Shown piece by piece: positions 49,976-59,140 of a DNA stretch of 64,000 bases. The DNA lies in contig JBEKRX010000004.1 of NCBI GenBank assembly GCA_049518415.1, positions 65,659 to 129,658 on the forward strand, read 5' to 3'. The DNA is from CAVQND01 sp049518415 (GTDB taxonomy: Bacteria; Verrucomicrobiota; Verrucomicrobiia; Limisphaerales; UBA8199). The translations under genes and the position numbers were made by a program. Each line of letters starts with the position of its first letter. The first letter of the stretch is position 1. Under the pieces are notes generated by a model, which was given only the letters and a program-made list of their open reading frames with translations, made no database searches and had not been told where the DNA came from.

Positions 49976-51811
49976 TCATTGTCCGACGATGCGGTAGAAT
50001 CCGGCCTGGCCCGCGAGCGGCAGCGTCACCGGCGGGGTGGCGTTGGGCAGAAAATCCGTCCAGTCTCCCGCGGCCAGATCGGGCGCCCATTGCACACGGT
50101 AAGGCGGGCCGCCGCCAGCCCAGTTCAGGAGCGCGCTCGTTCCCTGCCACGTCACCGTGGCCCGGATCGGCGATTGGATGACGGTGAGCGTGTCGTTGAA
50201 GGTCGTGTTGCCGCCGTAGGCCGGAGCCCAACTGGTCGTCGTGGCCGTCACGATGACGAGGTTGGTTCTGTTGGCTTGGAGGGGGATGCCCGTCGCACTC
50301 CAGAGGTTGCTGCCCGAGGCGTTCCCCGTCTTGCTGTTGGCCCGGTTCTCCCAGGTCAATTGGGTCACGTCACGACCCAAAGCTCCGGCCAGCCCGCCAA
50401 GATTGAGGTTCGTCGCACCGGTCAGATGGACCGGCCCCTCGCTTGGGCTGGTGATCGAGAGGAGCGGCTCGTTGGTCGGGGCCACGCCGCGCCGCTGCGC
50501 CACCAACCAGTCCACCGCCGCCGGCGTGGACATGCCCATCCAGATGCCGCCAAGGTGTCCGCCAGTTTGATATTCAGTGTAAATGGGGTTTCCCCCGGCC
50601 ACGCGGAGGTTACGGACGAGCCACTGTACAGGTCCCACGAAGCCGTACTCGTCATCCCTGGCGCAGAAAGCCCAAAACGGCACGTCCTTGAGGGAACTTG
50701 CGAGGGTGCTGCTCTGCGAGCCTGCCAAAACCATCGCGCCGGCAAAGACACCGCGCCGCAGCCCCAGAAAATCCCAAGCGGCAGGCAAGCCCGCCGACCC
50801 CCCACCGACATACAGCCGGTTGGTGTCAATGTTGAACTTGGCGATCAGGCTATCCAGCAGATTCGTCGCCTCCCGCACGTACCCAATGGGCCAGGGAGTA
50901 TCTCCGGCGCGCAGGGTCGGCCAAACGACAATCGCTGGGTCCGTCGCCTGCTGCCGGTAGGAGGCGAACACCTTCGTTGCAGGATAATTTGCATAACCCA
51001 GCCATCCTGGCGGGCCTCCTGCGCGATTGGTGAACAAATTCTCGTCCCCGTAGGCTCCGTGGAAAAACCACACCAGCGGATAACTGCGGGCCGGGTTGTA
51101 GTTCGTCGGCATCAAGTAGTAGTAGGGAAAACGGAAAGTCCCATTCGTGAAGTCACGCCGGAGAAAGGCCGCCGGAGGAGGCACGACCCAAAGCCGGGCC
51201 GGTTCGCTGGTCACCGCGCCGACCACGTTCGTCACCACCACGGTGTAGTCGCCTTCATCGGCCGGTTGGACGGCGCTGAAGGCGAGGGTGTTGCTCGTCT
51301 GACCTGAGAGGTCGTGAGCGTCCAGCCGCCATTGGTATGAGAGGGGCGCCGTCCCGGAGGCCGTTACCGTAAACGAAGCGCTCGTGCCCACGTGAACCGC
51401 TTGGTGCTGGAACGAGACTGCGGGCGTGATCTGCGGCGGGACGAGGATCGTCAGGTGCGCCACATCGCTGGTGGCTGCGCCGTCAAGGTTCGTAACGACG
51501 ACACGGTAGTCCCCGGCGTGGCTGGCCTGCACGTTGGTCAGCCACAAGTTGGTGTCCGTGCAGCCCGCGAGGTCTGACCAGGTGCCGCTCAACCTCCGCC
51601 ACTGGTAAGCCAGGGGCAGCGTGCCGGTGGCCTCGACCGTGAAGATCGCGGTCGTGCCGACAACGTTGGTACACGACTGCGGCTGTTGGGCGATGCCGGG
51701 CTGCGCCAGCGCGAGAGCGGTCGCACTGAACCAGGCGGCCAGCGGGGGCAGACACCGGAGTGAATGAAAGGGTGTTCGCAGATTGGCAGGTGCAAATACG
51801 GTCGTTTTCAT
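49976..51811 (-). CDS. Secreted Ig-domain esterase (PHB-depolymerase/LpqC-like)
   Basis: 611 residues from ATG 51811, with a signal region (LRCLPPLAAWFSATALALAQ). Two Ig-like domains follow at about 40-122 and 128-210 (AYQWRRLSGTWSDL, DYRVVVTNLDGAATS; SYQWRLDAHDLSG, DYTVVVTNVVGAVTS). The alpha/beta-hydrolase domain covers about 220-455: PLVWFFHGAYGDE gives the oxyanion region, NRLYVGGGSAGLPAAW places Ser339 in a G-x-S-x-G motif, CARDDEYG may carry the Asp, and TGGHLGG the His. A third beta-rich domain and the common tail PYRVQWAPDLAAGDWTDFLP..GFYRIVGQ end the protein. It probably cleaves an ester in plant or microbial polymers outside the cell. Confidence 0.8.
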   Translation of the reverse strand: MKTTVFAPANLRTPFHSLRCLPPLAAWFSATALALAQPGIAQQPQSCTNVVGTTAIFTVEATGTLPLAYQWRRLSGTWSDLAGCTDTNLWLTNVQASHAGDYRVVVTNLDGAATSDVAHLTILVPPQITPAVSFQHQAVHVGTSASFTVTASGTAPLSYQWRLDAHDLSGQTSNTLAFSAVQPADEGDYTVVVTNVVGAVTSEPARLWVVPPPAAFLRRDFTNGTFRFPYYYLMPTNYNPARSYPLVWFFHGAYGDENLFTNRAGGPPGWLGYANYPATKVFASYRQQATDPAIVVWPTLRAGDTPWPIGYVREATNLLDSLIAKFNIDTNRLYVGGGSAGLPAAWDFLGLRRGVFAGAMVLAGSQSSTLASSLKDVPFWAFCARDDEYGFVGPVQWLVRNLRVAGGNPIYTEYQTGGHLGGIWMGMSTPAAVDWLVAQRRGVAPTNEPLLSITSPSEGPVHLTGATNLNLGGLAGALGRDVTQLTWENRANSKTGNASGSNLWSATGIPLQANRTNLVIVTATTTSWAPAYGGNTTFNDTLTVIQSPIRATVTWQGTSALLNWAGGGPPYRVQWAPDLAAGDWTDFLPNATPPVTLPLAGQAGFYRIVGQ

Positions 51812-52177
51812 GGTTTCGTGGAAGTTCGAGCCCGCGGCTGCCGCACGATGCCCCAGCAACTCGCGCCTTTGCTTCCACCCCTTCCAACGGGAAAACCGAC
51901 GAAAGGTTACAGGAAAACGGACGAAAGGTTACACCACGGGTAAACGGCGGGAACCAGGAGAACCCTACAGAAGCAAACGAAGGGAACGAAGACCTTTTCC
52001 CCGCTTCGTTTCCTTCGTTGCCTTCTGTGGAACCAGTTTTGTCATGGCTTAGTTCCCCACACCGACCCTGGTAGAAGAGCGGAGCCAGGCTCACCGCGTT
52101 GGCCCCTCTATCCATAACCAACTATCCGGCAATGGGGATCGAGCGCGGGCAGGATGGGCGCCAGGTGTTTCTCATAA
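51812..52177. other. Intergenic region with an inverted repeat pair
   Basis: CAGAAGCAAACGAAGGGAAC (51968-51991) and its inverse form at 52003-52030 face each other. The remainder shows no gene. Confidence 0.6.
51968..52030. repeat. CAGAAGGNAACGAAG inverted repeat pair
   Basis: The two arms can form a hairpin of about 25 bp per arm. The same pair occurs at 49861-49957 and 55696-55784, and a single arm at 54747-54773. Confidence 0.7.
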
Positions 52178-54406
52178 TCACTGCTGTTTGAGCCGAAAGT
52201 AGCTGCTGCCCAAGGACGGCGGTAACGTCACTCGATGGTGCAAATTCGTGAAATCCAGCGTTGGAGGCGTAGGCACATCCAGCCAGTTTGTGGAGCCCAA
52301 TTCGGAGTTTTGCTGCAGCACAAAGCGGCTGGAAGGCACGAGCCAGGAGAGGCCAAGGCTCGCGCCGGACAAGCCAACGGCCAACTGAGGCGAAGGAGGA
52401 AGCGGAGGAGCCGGGGCGGGCCATCGCAGGGTGCAGATAGCGTGATAACCTACGGCCACGATGTTGCTTCCATCGGCCGAAGAGGCGACGGCGTACCAGG
52501 AACTCGCAGCCGGTGCGCCAGCCGGCGTCCAGGTAGCGCCCGAATTCGTCGAGATGTAAAAGAACGAACCGTCAGACACCGCCACCAATTTGGTTCCATC
52601 GGCCGAAGAGGCGACGGAATACCAATACCTGGTGGGCGCGCTGGTCGGCGTCCAGGTCGCCCCCGAGTTGCTGGAGGTGTAAATCGCGCCGTCCGAGCAA
52701 GCCGCGACCAATTTGGTGCCATCCGCCGACGAGGCGACGCAATACCAACTGTTGCTTGGGGCGCTGGTCGGCGTCCAGGTCGCTCCCGAGTCGCTGGAGG
52801 TATAAATCTGCTCGCCTACCGCGACCACTTTAGTGCCGTCCGCGGAGCAGGCGACGGAATGCCAATAGTTGCGCGGCGCAGTGGTCGGTGTCCAACTCGC
52901 CCCCGAGTTGCTGGAGGTATAGACCAAGCCGTCACCGCCATAGTTCGGGTCTGGCGTAGTCACCGCGACCACTTTAGTTCCGTCCGCGGAGCAGGCGACG
53001 GAATGCCAATCGTTGCTCGGCGCACTGGTCGGCGTCCAGGTCGCTCCCGAGTTGCTGGAGGTGTAAATCGCGTGCTCCCAGTAAGCCACCGCGACCAATT
53101 TGGTGCCATCCGCCGAAGAGGCGACGGAATACCAATAATTGCTTGGGGCGCTGGTCTGGGTCCAGGTCACCCCCGAGTTGCTGGAGTTCCAAATCGCGCC
53201 CGCCGAGTAATCCGCCGCGACCAATTTGGTGCCATCCGCCGAAGAGGCAACCGACCTCCAGTCGTTGGCGGGCGCGTCGGCCAATCTCCACGGCCCCGAA
53301 TATGGCAGGGTGCAAAGCGGGACCCAATTGCCAGCCGCCACGACCCGGTAGCCATCCGCCGAAGAGACGATGGCCGTCCAGGCCCCGCTGGGCGCGCCGG
53401 TCGCCGTCCAAGTCGCCCCGGAGTCGCTGGAGGTATAAATCTGGTCGGCCGCCGCGACCAATTTGGCGCCTTCCGCTGAAGAGGCGACGGCGTACCAATA
53501 ATAATTGCTCGGCGCGCTGGTCGGCGTCCAAGTCGCTCCCGAGTTGCTGGAGGTGTAAATCTGGCCAGGGCCGGTAAGGGAGGCGTCCGCTGACGCCACC
53601 GCCACCAATTTCGCGCCGTCCGCCGAAGAGGCGACCGCAGACCAACTGTTGCTCGGGGCGCTGGTCCGCGTCCAGGTAGCGCCCGAATCCAGGGAGCCAT
53701 AAATCGCGCCGTCGCCGACGTAATACCAGTTAGTCCCATCCGAATACCAGTAAGGCGCAGCCACCGCCACCAGTCTGGCGCCGTCCGCCGAAGAGGCGAC
53801 GGAAGTCCAATGGTTGCTCGGCGCGGTGGTCCGTGTCCAAGTAGCGCCCGAGTCCAGGGAGCTATAAATCGCGCCGTCGCCAAGGAGCTGATTACCATTC
53901 CAGTCATAGTAGGGCGCAGCCACCGCCACCAACCTGGCGCCATCGGCCGAAGAGGCGACCGAAGACCAAGTGTTGCTCGGCGCGCTCGTTGGTGTCCAGG
54001 TCGCGCCCAAGTCCGGCGAGGTGTAAATCAAGCCATCGCCGAGACCACTGGACCCGCCGAAGCGGCCAAACGACGTAGCAACTGCCACCAACTTGGCGCC
54101 GTCGGCCGAACAAGCGACGGAAGACCAATTGTTGCTCGGCGCGCCGGTCTGTGTCCAGGTTGCGCCGGCATCGGTGGAGGCGTAAATCGGAGCAGGAGGG
54201 CCGACGCCGTAGAATACCCATCTGGCTCCTGCTGCCACCAGTCTTGTGCCATCCGCCGAGGCGGCGAGGGCTGCCCACGGCAGAATAGGCGCGGTGGTTG
54301 CGGCCCAAGGTTGGGCGCAGCCGAGATCCACCACGGTGAAGAAGCCGCCCAGGCCGGCGATCAGCACCACTGGGAGTTTTTGCCGCATATACCACGGTAA
54401 TTTCAT
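52178..54406 (-). CDS. Secreted propeller protein with 14 near-identical repeats
   Basis: 742 residues from ATG 54406, giving a signal region (LPVVLIAGLGGFFTVVDLGCAQ). Fourteen repeats of about 45-55 residues share VASSADGTKLVAVA followed by IYTSSNSGATWTPTSAPSN. This resembles the Asp-box/BNR pattern (S-x-D-x-G-x-T-W) of sialidase-like propellers, but the catalytic residues of sialidases are not seen. The repeat DNA is strongly conserved, so recent expansion or gene conversion is likely. The C-terminal part (LAVGLSGASLGLSWLVPSSRFVLQQNSELGSTNW) is the usual tail of secreted Verrucomicrobia proteins. The upstream starts run into leader remnants, so 54406 was chosen. Likely a surface binding protein. 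Confidence 0.8.
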   Translation of the reverse strand: MKLPWYMRQKLPVVLIAGLGGFFTVVDLGCAQPWAATTAPILPWAALAASADGTRLVAAGARWVFYGVGPPAPIYASTDAGATWTQTGAPSNNWSSVACSADGAKLVAVATSFGRFGGSSGLGDGLIYTSPDLGATWTPTSAPSNTWSSVASSADGARLVAVAAPYYDWNGNQLLGDGAIYSSLDSGATWTRTTAPSNHWTSVASSADGARLVAVAAPYWYSDGTNWYYVGDGAIYGSLDSGATWTRTSAPSNSWSAVASSADGAKLVAVASADASLTGPGQIYTSSNSGATWTPTSAPSNYYWYAVASSAEGAKLVAAADQIYTSSDSGATWTATGAPSGAWTAIVSSADGYRVVAAGNWVPLCTLPYSGPWRLADAPANDWRSVASSADGTKLVAADYSAGAIWNSSNSGVTWTQTSAPSNYWYSVASSADGTKLVAVAYWEHAIYTSSNSGATWTPTSAPSNDWHSVACSADGTKVVAVTTPDPNYGGDGLVYTSSNSGASWTPTTAPRNYWHSVACSADGTKVVAVGEQIYTSSDSGATWTPTSAPSNSWYCVASSADGTKLVAACSDGAIYTSSNSGATWTPTSAPTRYWYSVASSADGTKLVAVSDGSFFYISTNSGATWTPAGAPAASSWYAVASSADGSNIVAVGYHAICTLRWPAPAPPLPPSPQLAVGLSGASLGLSWLVPSSRFVLQQNSELGSTNWLDVPTPPTLDFTNLHHRVTLPPSLGSSYFRLKQQ

Positions 54407-54898
54407 ATCTTTGCCCCTTTCTCTTTGGCCAGCACCAACAGTGGCAGCAACCTCCTGGTGCAGGCGGCTCTTAAACGCCCGGCCGTCGTCTTCGGGCAAG
54501 TGATTCCCGCAATGAGGGTTTGTGTTTTCGTAGTTTTCGATTTGCTGGAACTGATAGCCTGCCAACCGCAGGCCGCCGCCGTTTCAGGCCTCGGCTCTGT
54601 CCGGAGGCCACGGCCATCACGGGTGGGACATCGGGCTGTCATCACTGTGGTTCTACAACAAATCGCGGCGAACGTTATGGGGATTTTGGGGGAGGAGATG
54701 GGTTTTGGGCGCGTCCCGTCCCGGCCTCACCAGACGGGAGATTCTTCACCGAAGGAAGCGAAGGTAACCAAGGAACCGGGAAAGCGGGTGCCAGCCCAGC
54801 GGGTTTGGAAACCCGCGACCCGGCAGACTCGGAGGTCGGCGCTAATTTGGCTGCGGCCCTGCGGCGCTACGCTCCAGGCGGTGGGATTCGGCGAGCCG
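54407..54898. other. Intergenic region with a leader remnant and one repeat arm
   Basis: On the minus strand around 54430-54530 the reading CPKTTAGRLRAACTRRLLPL matches the leader of the BspA-like remnant at 48.5 kb. A CAGAAGG-type arm lies at 54747-54773. No gene is supported. Confidence 0.55.
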
Positions 54899-55792
54899 TC
54901 ACTGGCCGTTTGCACCTGACAGGGCGTCCACCACCCACCTCAAATCGGCGCGATCCTGTGCATTGCGGACCGGCGTCTGGAAGTCCGTGCGTTTGCGGCC
55001 CAGGAACTGCCACTTTTTGAAAGCGACGTGCCCGTCCGCGAACGCGGCATTGGCCCCGCGCCGGCGGTCACGCTCTCCCGGAATGGTCAACCAATAATCG
55101 TTTTGGCGCGGTTGCACAAAGAAAGCCCCTGAGGTCATGCTCGCTTCCTCCTTGTCCATGAAGGTGAACATGCCGGTCGGCCGCCGGATCTCCGCCAGCG
55201 TGACCACCACCACCGGGTCGAGCCTCGGGCCGGTATCGGCGTTTAACCCGCCGTTCATGGCCACGCTCAGGGCGACGTTGAACGGGCGCGGGGCAAGCCG
55301 GCCACCGTAGAGCCAGAGCGATTTGTCGGAGGGACAACGATAAACGCCGTCGCTTCGGGTGTACGGCCAGAGCGCGCCCTGGCGAAGGCCGGCGGTCGAG
55401 CCGTCGGCCAAAGCAGACCCGGACAGCCAGGAATTGGTGGTGCTGCACAGGCTGCGCCAGTCACCCGTCGATCCGGTGATCCAGTTGGGCACGAGCCGGT
55501 CATTGTGGTCCTGGGCATAAATCTGCCAGGCGAGCTGGAGTTGTCTGAGATTGCTGCCGCACTGGACCGAGAGCGCGGTGCCCTTGGCCTTGCCCAAAGC
55601 GGGCAACAGCAGGGCGGCCAGGATGGCAATGATCGCGATGACGACCAGCAACTCGATGAGGGTGAAAGCCGACGGCCCGCCCCACTCGGACTTTACAGAA
55701 GGAAACGAAGATAACGAAGGAAGAGGGGAGGCCGGTGTTGGCCATTGAGCCCTTCCCCTTCGTTCTCTTCGTTGCCTTCTGTGGGAATTCAC
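54899..55792 (-). CDS. Pseudopilin (DUF1559-like H-X9-DG family)
   Basis: 297 residues from GTG 55792. The prepilin site is FTLIELLVVIAIIAILAALL, preceded by a long basic leader that is encoded by the local CAGAAGG-type repeat. The globular part has CGSNLRQLQLAWQIYAQDHNDRLVPN, CPSDKSLWLYGG, and near the end the motif GANAAFADGHVAFKKW. Such pseudopilins are highly expanded in Planctomycetota and Verrucomicrobiota, and what they transport is unknown. Its start overlaps the stop of the kinase gene by four bases (GTGA), so kinase and pseudopilin are translated together. Confidence 0.85.
   Translation of the reverse strand: MNSHRRQRRERRGRAQWPTPASPLPSLSSFPSVKSEWGGPSAFTLIELLVVIAIIAILAALLLPALGKAKGTALSVQCGSNLRQLQLAWQIYAQDHNDRLVPNWITGSTGDWRSLCSTTNSWLSGSALADGSTAGLRQGALWPYTRSDGVYRCPSDKSLWLYGGRLAPRPFNVALSVAMNGGLNADTGPRLDPVVVVTLAEIRRPTGMFTFMDKEEASMTSGAFFVQPRQNDYWLTIPGERDRRRGANAAFADGHVAFKKWQFLGRKRTDFQTPVRNAQDRADLRWVVDALSGANGQ
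55696..55784. repeat. CAGAAGGNAACGAAG inverted repeat pair
   Basis: Arms at 55696-55720 and 55757-55784. They overlap the 5' end of the pseudopilin gene and encode part of its leader. Confidence 0.65.
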
Positions 55793-58700
55793 AGAGCCAC
55801 CTGTCCTTTCTCGGCGGCCTCGATCTCGGCCCAGGAGGGCGCGCGCCAGAGCAACGCGGTTCCGTTCATGCCGACGGCCGCCAGCGTGTTGCCGTCGGCG
55901 GACATCTCCATAAACCAGAAGTCATCCGGCTCGCCGGGGAGCGTGGCGACGTATCGTCTGCTGGCCAGGTCCATCAGCCGAACGACATCGGTCGGGTCGG
56001 CGCCGCCGCTGAGCAATCGTTTTCCATCGGGCGAGAAGGCCACGCCGTGGACCGCCCGGACATTGCCTCGCATGTCCCTCAGGACCCGGCCAGTCGCCAC
56101 GTCCCAGAGGGTGGTCAGGCCCTCGGTGGCCGCGCCGGCGAGGGTCCGGCCATCCGGCGAGAAGGCCATGTAGCCATCCACGCTGGCAAAGTGATGCGGA
56201 AATCGCGCCAGCCTGCGCCCGGACGCAAGATCCCACCAGGCCACAGTTCCGTCCGCATCCAAGGCGGCGAAGGTGCGGTTGTCGGGCGACACCGCGGCCC
56301 ACTTGGGGTCTTGGAGAGCCTCTGCGGGCAGGCGGACCTCGCGCCAGTCCGCCACGTTCCAGACTTTAAAGCTGCGCCGCCCGTCGGGGGTATGAGCCAC
56401 GAGCCCGCAAGAAAGTGAGCGACCCCCGCCGGCAAACCTGATCGTGCCGACGAACGCCCCCTCGTTGACGAAGTTGGTGATCATGCGACGGCTTGAGAGG
56501 TCCCAAACCCTGAGGTTCCGGGACCAGTCGCCCACCGCGAGCGTTCGGCCATCCGGCGACCATTTCACCGCGGAGTTGTCCGTGCCCAGGAACGAAAGTT
56601 TCTCCAACGGGCGCACGGTGGCGGTTTCCCAGAGTGACGCTGACCCGTCCCTTTTGTCCAGCGCGATGAAGCGCTGGCCATCGGGCGCGAACGCAAAGGC
56701 GGGACTCCAGACGGGCACCGGCAAAACCGTGTACGGCGGTGGCGGAGGCTTTGCCGCCGGGTCCCAGTAGCGCACGGAACCGTCCCGGCCCCCACTGACG
56801 AGGTGCTTGCCGTCCGGCGAGAAGGCCACCGCCCAGACCTCATGCGTGTTCCCCTGGTAGCGGCGGATTTCCTGCCGCCGGCGCAGGTCCCAAAGCCGAA
56901 CCATCTGGTCCACGCCGGCCGTGGCCAGGGTCTGGTTGTCCGGCGCGACGGCCAGGTCCAAGATCCGGCTGGTGTGCTCGATGGGCGGCCCCATCAGGGG
57001 CACCTCGCTGTGCGCCGGCAGAGCCCCGACCGTGGCTACGTCCCAAACCTGAATAATCTGGTTGCAGGCGGCGACCAGGAGTCTCCCGTCCGGCGAGAAG
57101 GCCAGCGCGGTGACGAAGTCGCTGGGCTTGGGTAGCGGGATCGTCCTCAGTTTTCCAGAGGCCCGCTCCCACAGTCGGATAGCGTCGGTTTCTCCAATCG
57201 CCAGCCAGCGACCGTTGGGCGAGAACAGGATTCGTCCTTGGAAGTCGTCGCCCAGCTTGGAGAGCCGAGCGTTCGTAATCACCTGCCGCGATTCGATCTG
57301 CCACAACCTGAGCATGCCGTCGGTCGCCCAACTGGCCAGCAACGTCCCATCGGGAGACAGCGCCAGGCGGGCTGGCGCGCTGGAATGCGGGAGCTGATGC
57401 TCCTGCCGCGTGGTGAGGTTCCACAGGCTCACCACCGGTGCGCCGTTGCTTGCGACGTTGCCGTAAGCGAGGACGTTCCCCTGTGCGGAAAAGGCCAGCG
57501 CCTTGAGCGAGCCGCTGCCGGGCAATTCGACCACCGGCTTCCCCACCCCCATGCCCCAGAGCCCCATGTCCCAGAGGGCGACCGCCCCGCGTTCACGACG
57601 CACGGCCAACCACTTGCCGTCCGAGGAAAAAGCCAGCGCGGCCACGGAGTTGGAGTAGCGGTGCAGCAGGAATTGTTCGTCGCTCCGGCAGAGTTGCCAG
57701 AAGTAGCGCCATTCCCAACCGCGGAGATCTTTCTGGCCCTTGGCAGGGTGATGCGCGTTCAGCAGGTACAGCGCGCCTCCCAAGTCGCCCTTGCCCAGCG
57801 CCGCTTGCACCAGGTTCATGTCCGCCGCGTAGGCATTTTGCTCGGCCCGCAACTGGTTGGCTTCTGCGTTCAGCCGTTGTCCCTCCGCCCGGTGCCACTG
57901 CCAGAGCGCGGCCGTCAGTCCCAGTCCAAGGCTCAGGACCAAGGCCGCGCCCATGCCAGCCAGAGCCGGCCGGCGCCGGCTCCATTTCCAGGCTTTACCC
58001 GCGGCGCTGACGGGCCGGGCCTGAATGGGTTTGTCTTCCAGGAACCGGCCCAACTCCTCGGCCAGTCCCTGGGCGGTCTGGTATCGGCGCGAGGCCTCCT
58101 TCTCCAGGCACTTGAGGCAGATGGTCTCCAGGTCGCGCGGGGTGCTCGGATTCAACAAGCGCGGCGCCACCGGCTCCGTGTTCAGCACCTGCTGGAGGGT
58201 GTCGGTGAGCGTTTCGCCCTGAAACGGCGGGCGGCCCGTCAGGAGGTGATACAGCATCGCCCCCAAGCCGTACACGTCGCTTTGCCGCGAAACCTTGGCC
58301 CGCTTGCCCAAGGCTTGCTCCGGCGGGATGTAGCTGGGTGAACCGAGCACCTGGCCGGTAAACGTCACCTGCGATTCGCCTTCAAAGCGCTTGGCCAGTC
58401 CGAAGTCCGTCACCCGCGGCTGGTCCTGGGCATCGATGAGGACGTTGGACGGTTTGAGGTCGCGGTGCAGGATACCGCGTTGGTGCGCGTAATGGATCGC
58501 CTCGGCAATCGTCTTGAGGTAGCCGGCCGCGCGCCGCGCGGGCAGGGGCTGGTGTCCGACCAGTTGGGCCAGGCTCGGTCCCGCCACGTAGTCCATGACG
58601 AAGAAGTGCTGACCCTCGTGGACTCCGACTTCGTGGATGGCGACGATGTTGGGATGTTGGAGACTGGCGGCAGCGACGGCCTCGGCGCGAAAGCGTTTGA

Positions 58701-59052
58701 CGAACTCCGGGCTGGCCTGCGGCCCAAACAACAGCATCTTGAGCGCGACGATCCGGTTCAGGCTCTTCTGCCGGGCCTTATAGACGACGCCCATCCCACC
58801 GCGCGCAATTTGCTCCAGCAACTCGTAGTCGCCGAATGACGCACCCTTTGCCAGTGACGAGTCGCCGGGGACCATTCGCGGCCCCTCGACGGCGTCTGGC
58901 TCGGTGGCGCTCGGCAACCCTGCGCTCTCCCCGGCCCCCCGCTCACCTGCATCAGCCAACCCTTCCCAGAGGAGACAACTCGGACACAGGCCTCGGGAGG
59001 TAGATTCGGTCAACTCCGACCCGCAGCGCCGGCATATTTGGCTGACAGGCAT
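55789..59052 (-). CDS. Ser/Thr protein kinase with WD40 propeller
   Basis: 1087 residues. The N-terminus has a zinc ribbon (CRRCGSEL, CPSCLLW). The kinase domain spans about 74-335: glycine loop IARGGMGVVYKA, Lys105 in ALKML, HRDLKPSN at 196-203 and DFGLA at 216-220, so it should be active. A membrane segment lies at about 360-380 (GMGAALVLSLGLGLTAALW), followed by a short coiled coil (EGQRLNAEANQLRAEQNAY). From about 460 to the end come 12 or so WD40 blades (ALAFSSDGKWLAV, AVAFSPDGKHLVSGG, GVAFSPDGKRLLSGG). The propeller would be extracytoplasmic or bind a partner. It lies 88 bases after the ECF sigma factor and overlaps the pseudopilin gene. Confidence 0.93.
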   Translation of the reverse strand: MPVSQICRRCGSELTESTSRGLCPSCLLWEGLADAGERGAGESAGLPSATEPDAVEGPRMVPGDSSLAKGASFGDYELLEQIARGGMGVVYKARQKSLNRIVALKMLLFGPQASPEFVKRFRAEAVAAASLQHPNIVAIHEVGVHEGQHFFVMDYVAGPSLAQLVGHQPLPARRAAGYLKTIAEAIHYAHQRGILHRDLKPSNVLIDAQDQPRVTDFGLAKRFEGESQVTFTGQVLGSPSYIPPEQALGKRAKVSRQSDVYGLGAMLYHLLTGRPPFQGETLTDTLQQVLNTEPVAPRLLNPSTPRDLETICLKCLEKEASRRYQTAQGLAEELGRFLEDKPIQARPVSAAGKAWKWSRRRPALAGMGAALVLSLGLGLTAALWQWHRAEGQRLNAEANQLRAEQNAYAADMNLVQAALGKGDLGGALYLLNAHHPAKGQKDLRGWEWRYFWQLCRSDEQFLLHRYSNSVAALAFSSDGKWLAVRRERGAVALWDMGLWGMGVGKPVVELPGSGSLKALAFSAQGNVLAYGNVASNGAPVVSLWNLTTRQEHQLPHSSAPARLALSPDGTLLASWATDGMLRLWQIESRQVITNARLSKLGDDFQGRILFSPNGRWLAIGETDAIRLWERASGKLRTIPLPKPSDFVTALAFSPDGRLLVAACNQIIQVWDVATVGALPAHSEVPLMGPPIEHTSRILDLAVAPDNQTLATAGVDQMVRLWDLRRRQEIRRYQGNTHEVWAVAFSPDGKHLVSGGRDGSVRYWDPAAKPPPPPYTVLPVPVWSPAFAFAPDGQRFIALDKRDGSASLWETATVRPLEKLSFLGTDNSAVKWSPDGRTLAVGDWSRNLRVWDLSSRRMITNFVNEGAFVGTIRFAGGGRSLSCGLVAHTPDGRRSFKVWNVADWREVRLPAEALQDPKWAAVSPDNRTFAALDADGTVAWWDLASGRRLARFPHHFASVDGYMAFSPDGRTLAGAATEGLTTLWDVATGRVLRDMRGNVRAVHGVAFSPDGKRLLSGGADPTDVVRLMDLASRRYVATLPGEPDDFWFMEMSADGNTLAAVGMNGTALLWRAPSWAEIEAAEKGQVAL

Positions 59053-59140
59053 AAACGTCCAGTCTTCGACTCAAGCACCATTGTCATTCTACAACGAAAA
59101 ACGCCCGGCGTTACGCCGGATGCCGCGGCAAGACCGGCGG

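Noticed and set aside
49847..51307. 486-codon plus-strand frame opposite the Ig-esterase
   Set aside because: Arg/His/Pro-rich antisense composition without domain features.
52178..54406. Repeated DNA considered as a CRISPR-like or satellite array
   Set aside because: The repeats keep one open frame with a signal peptide and a secreted-protein tail.
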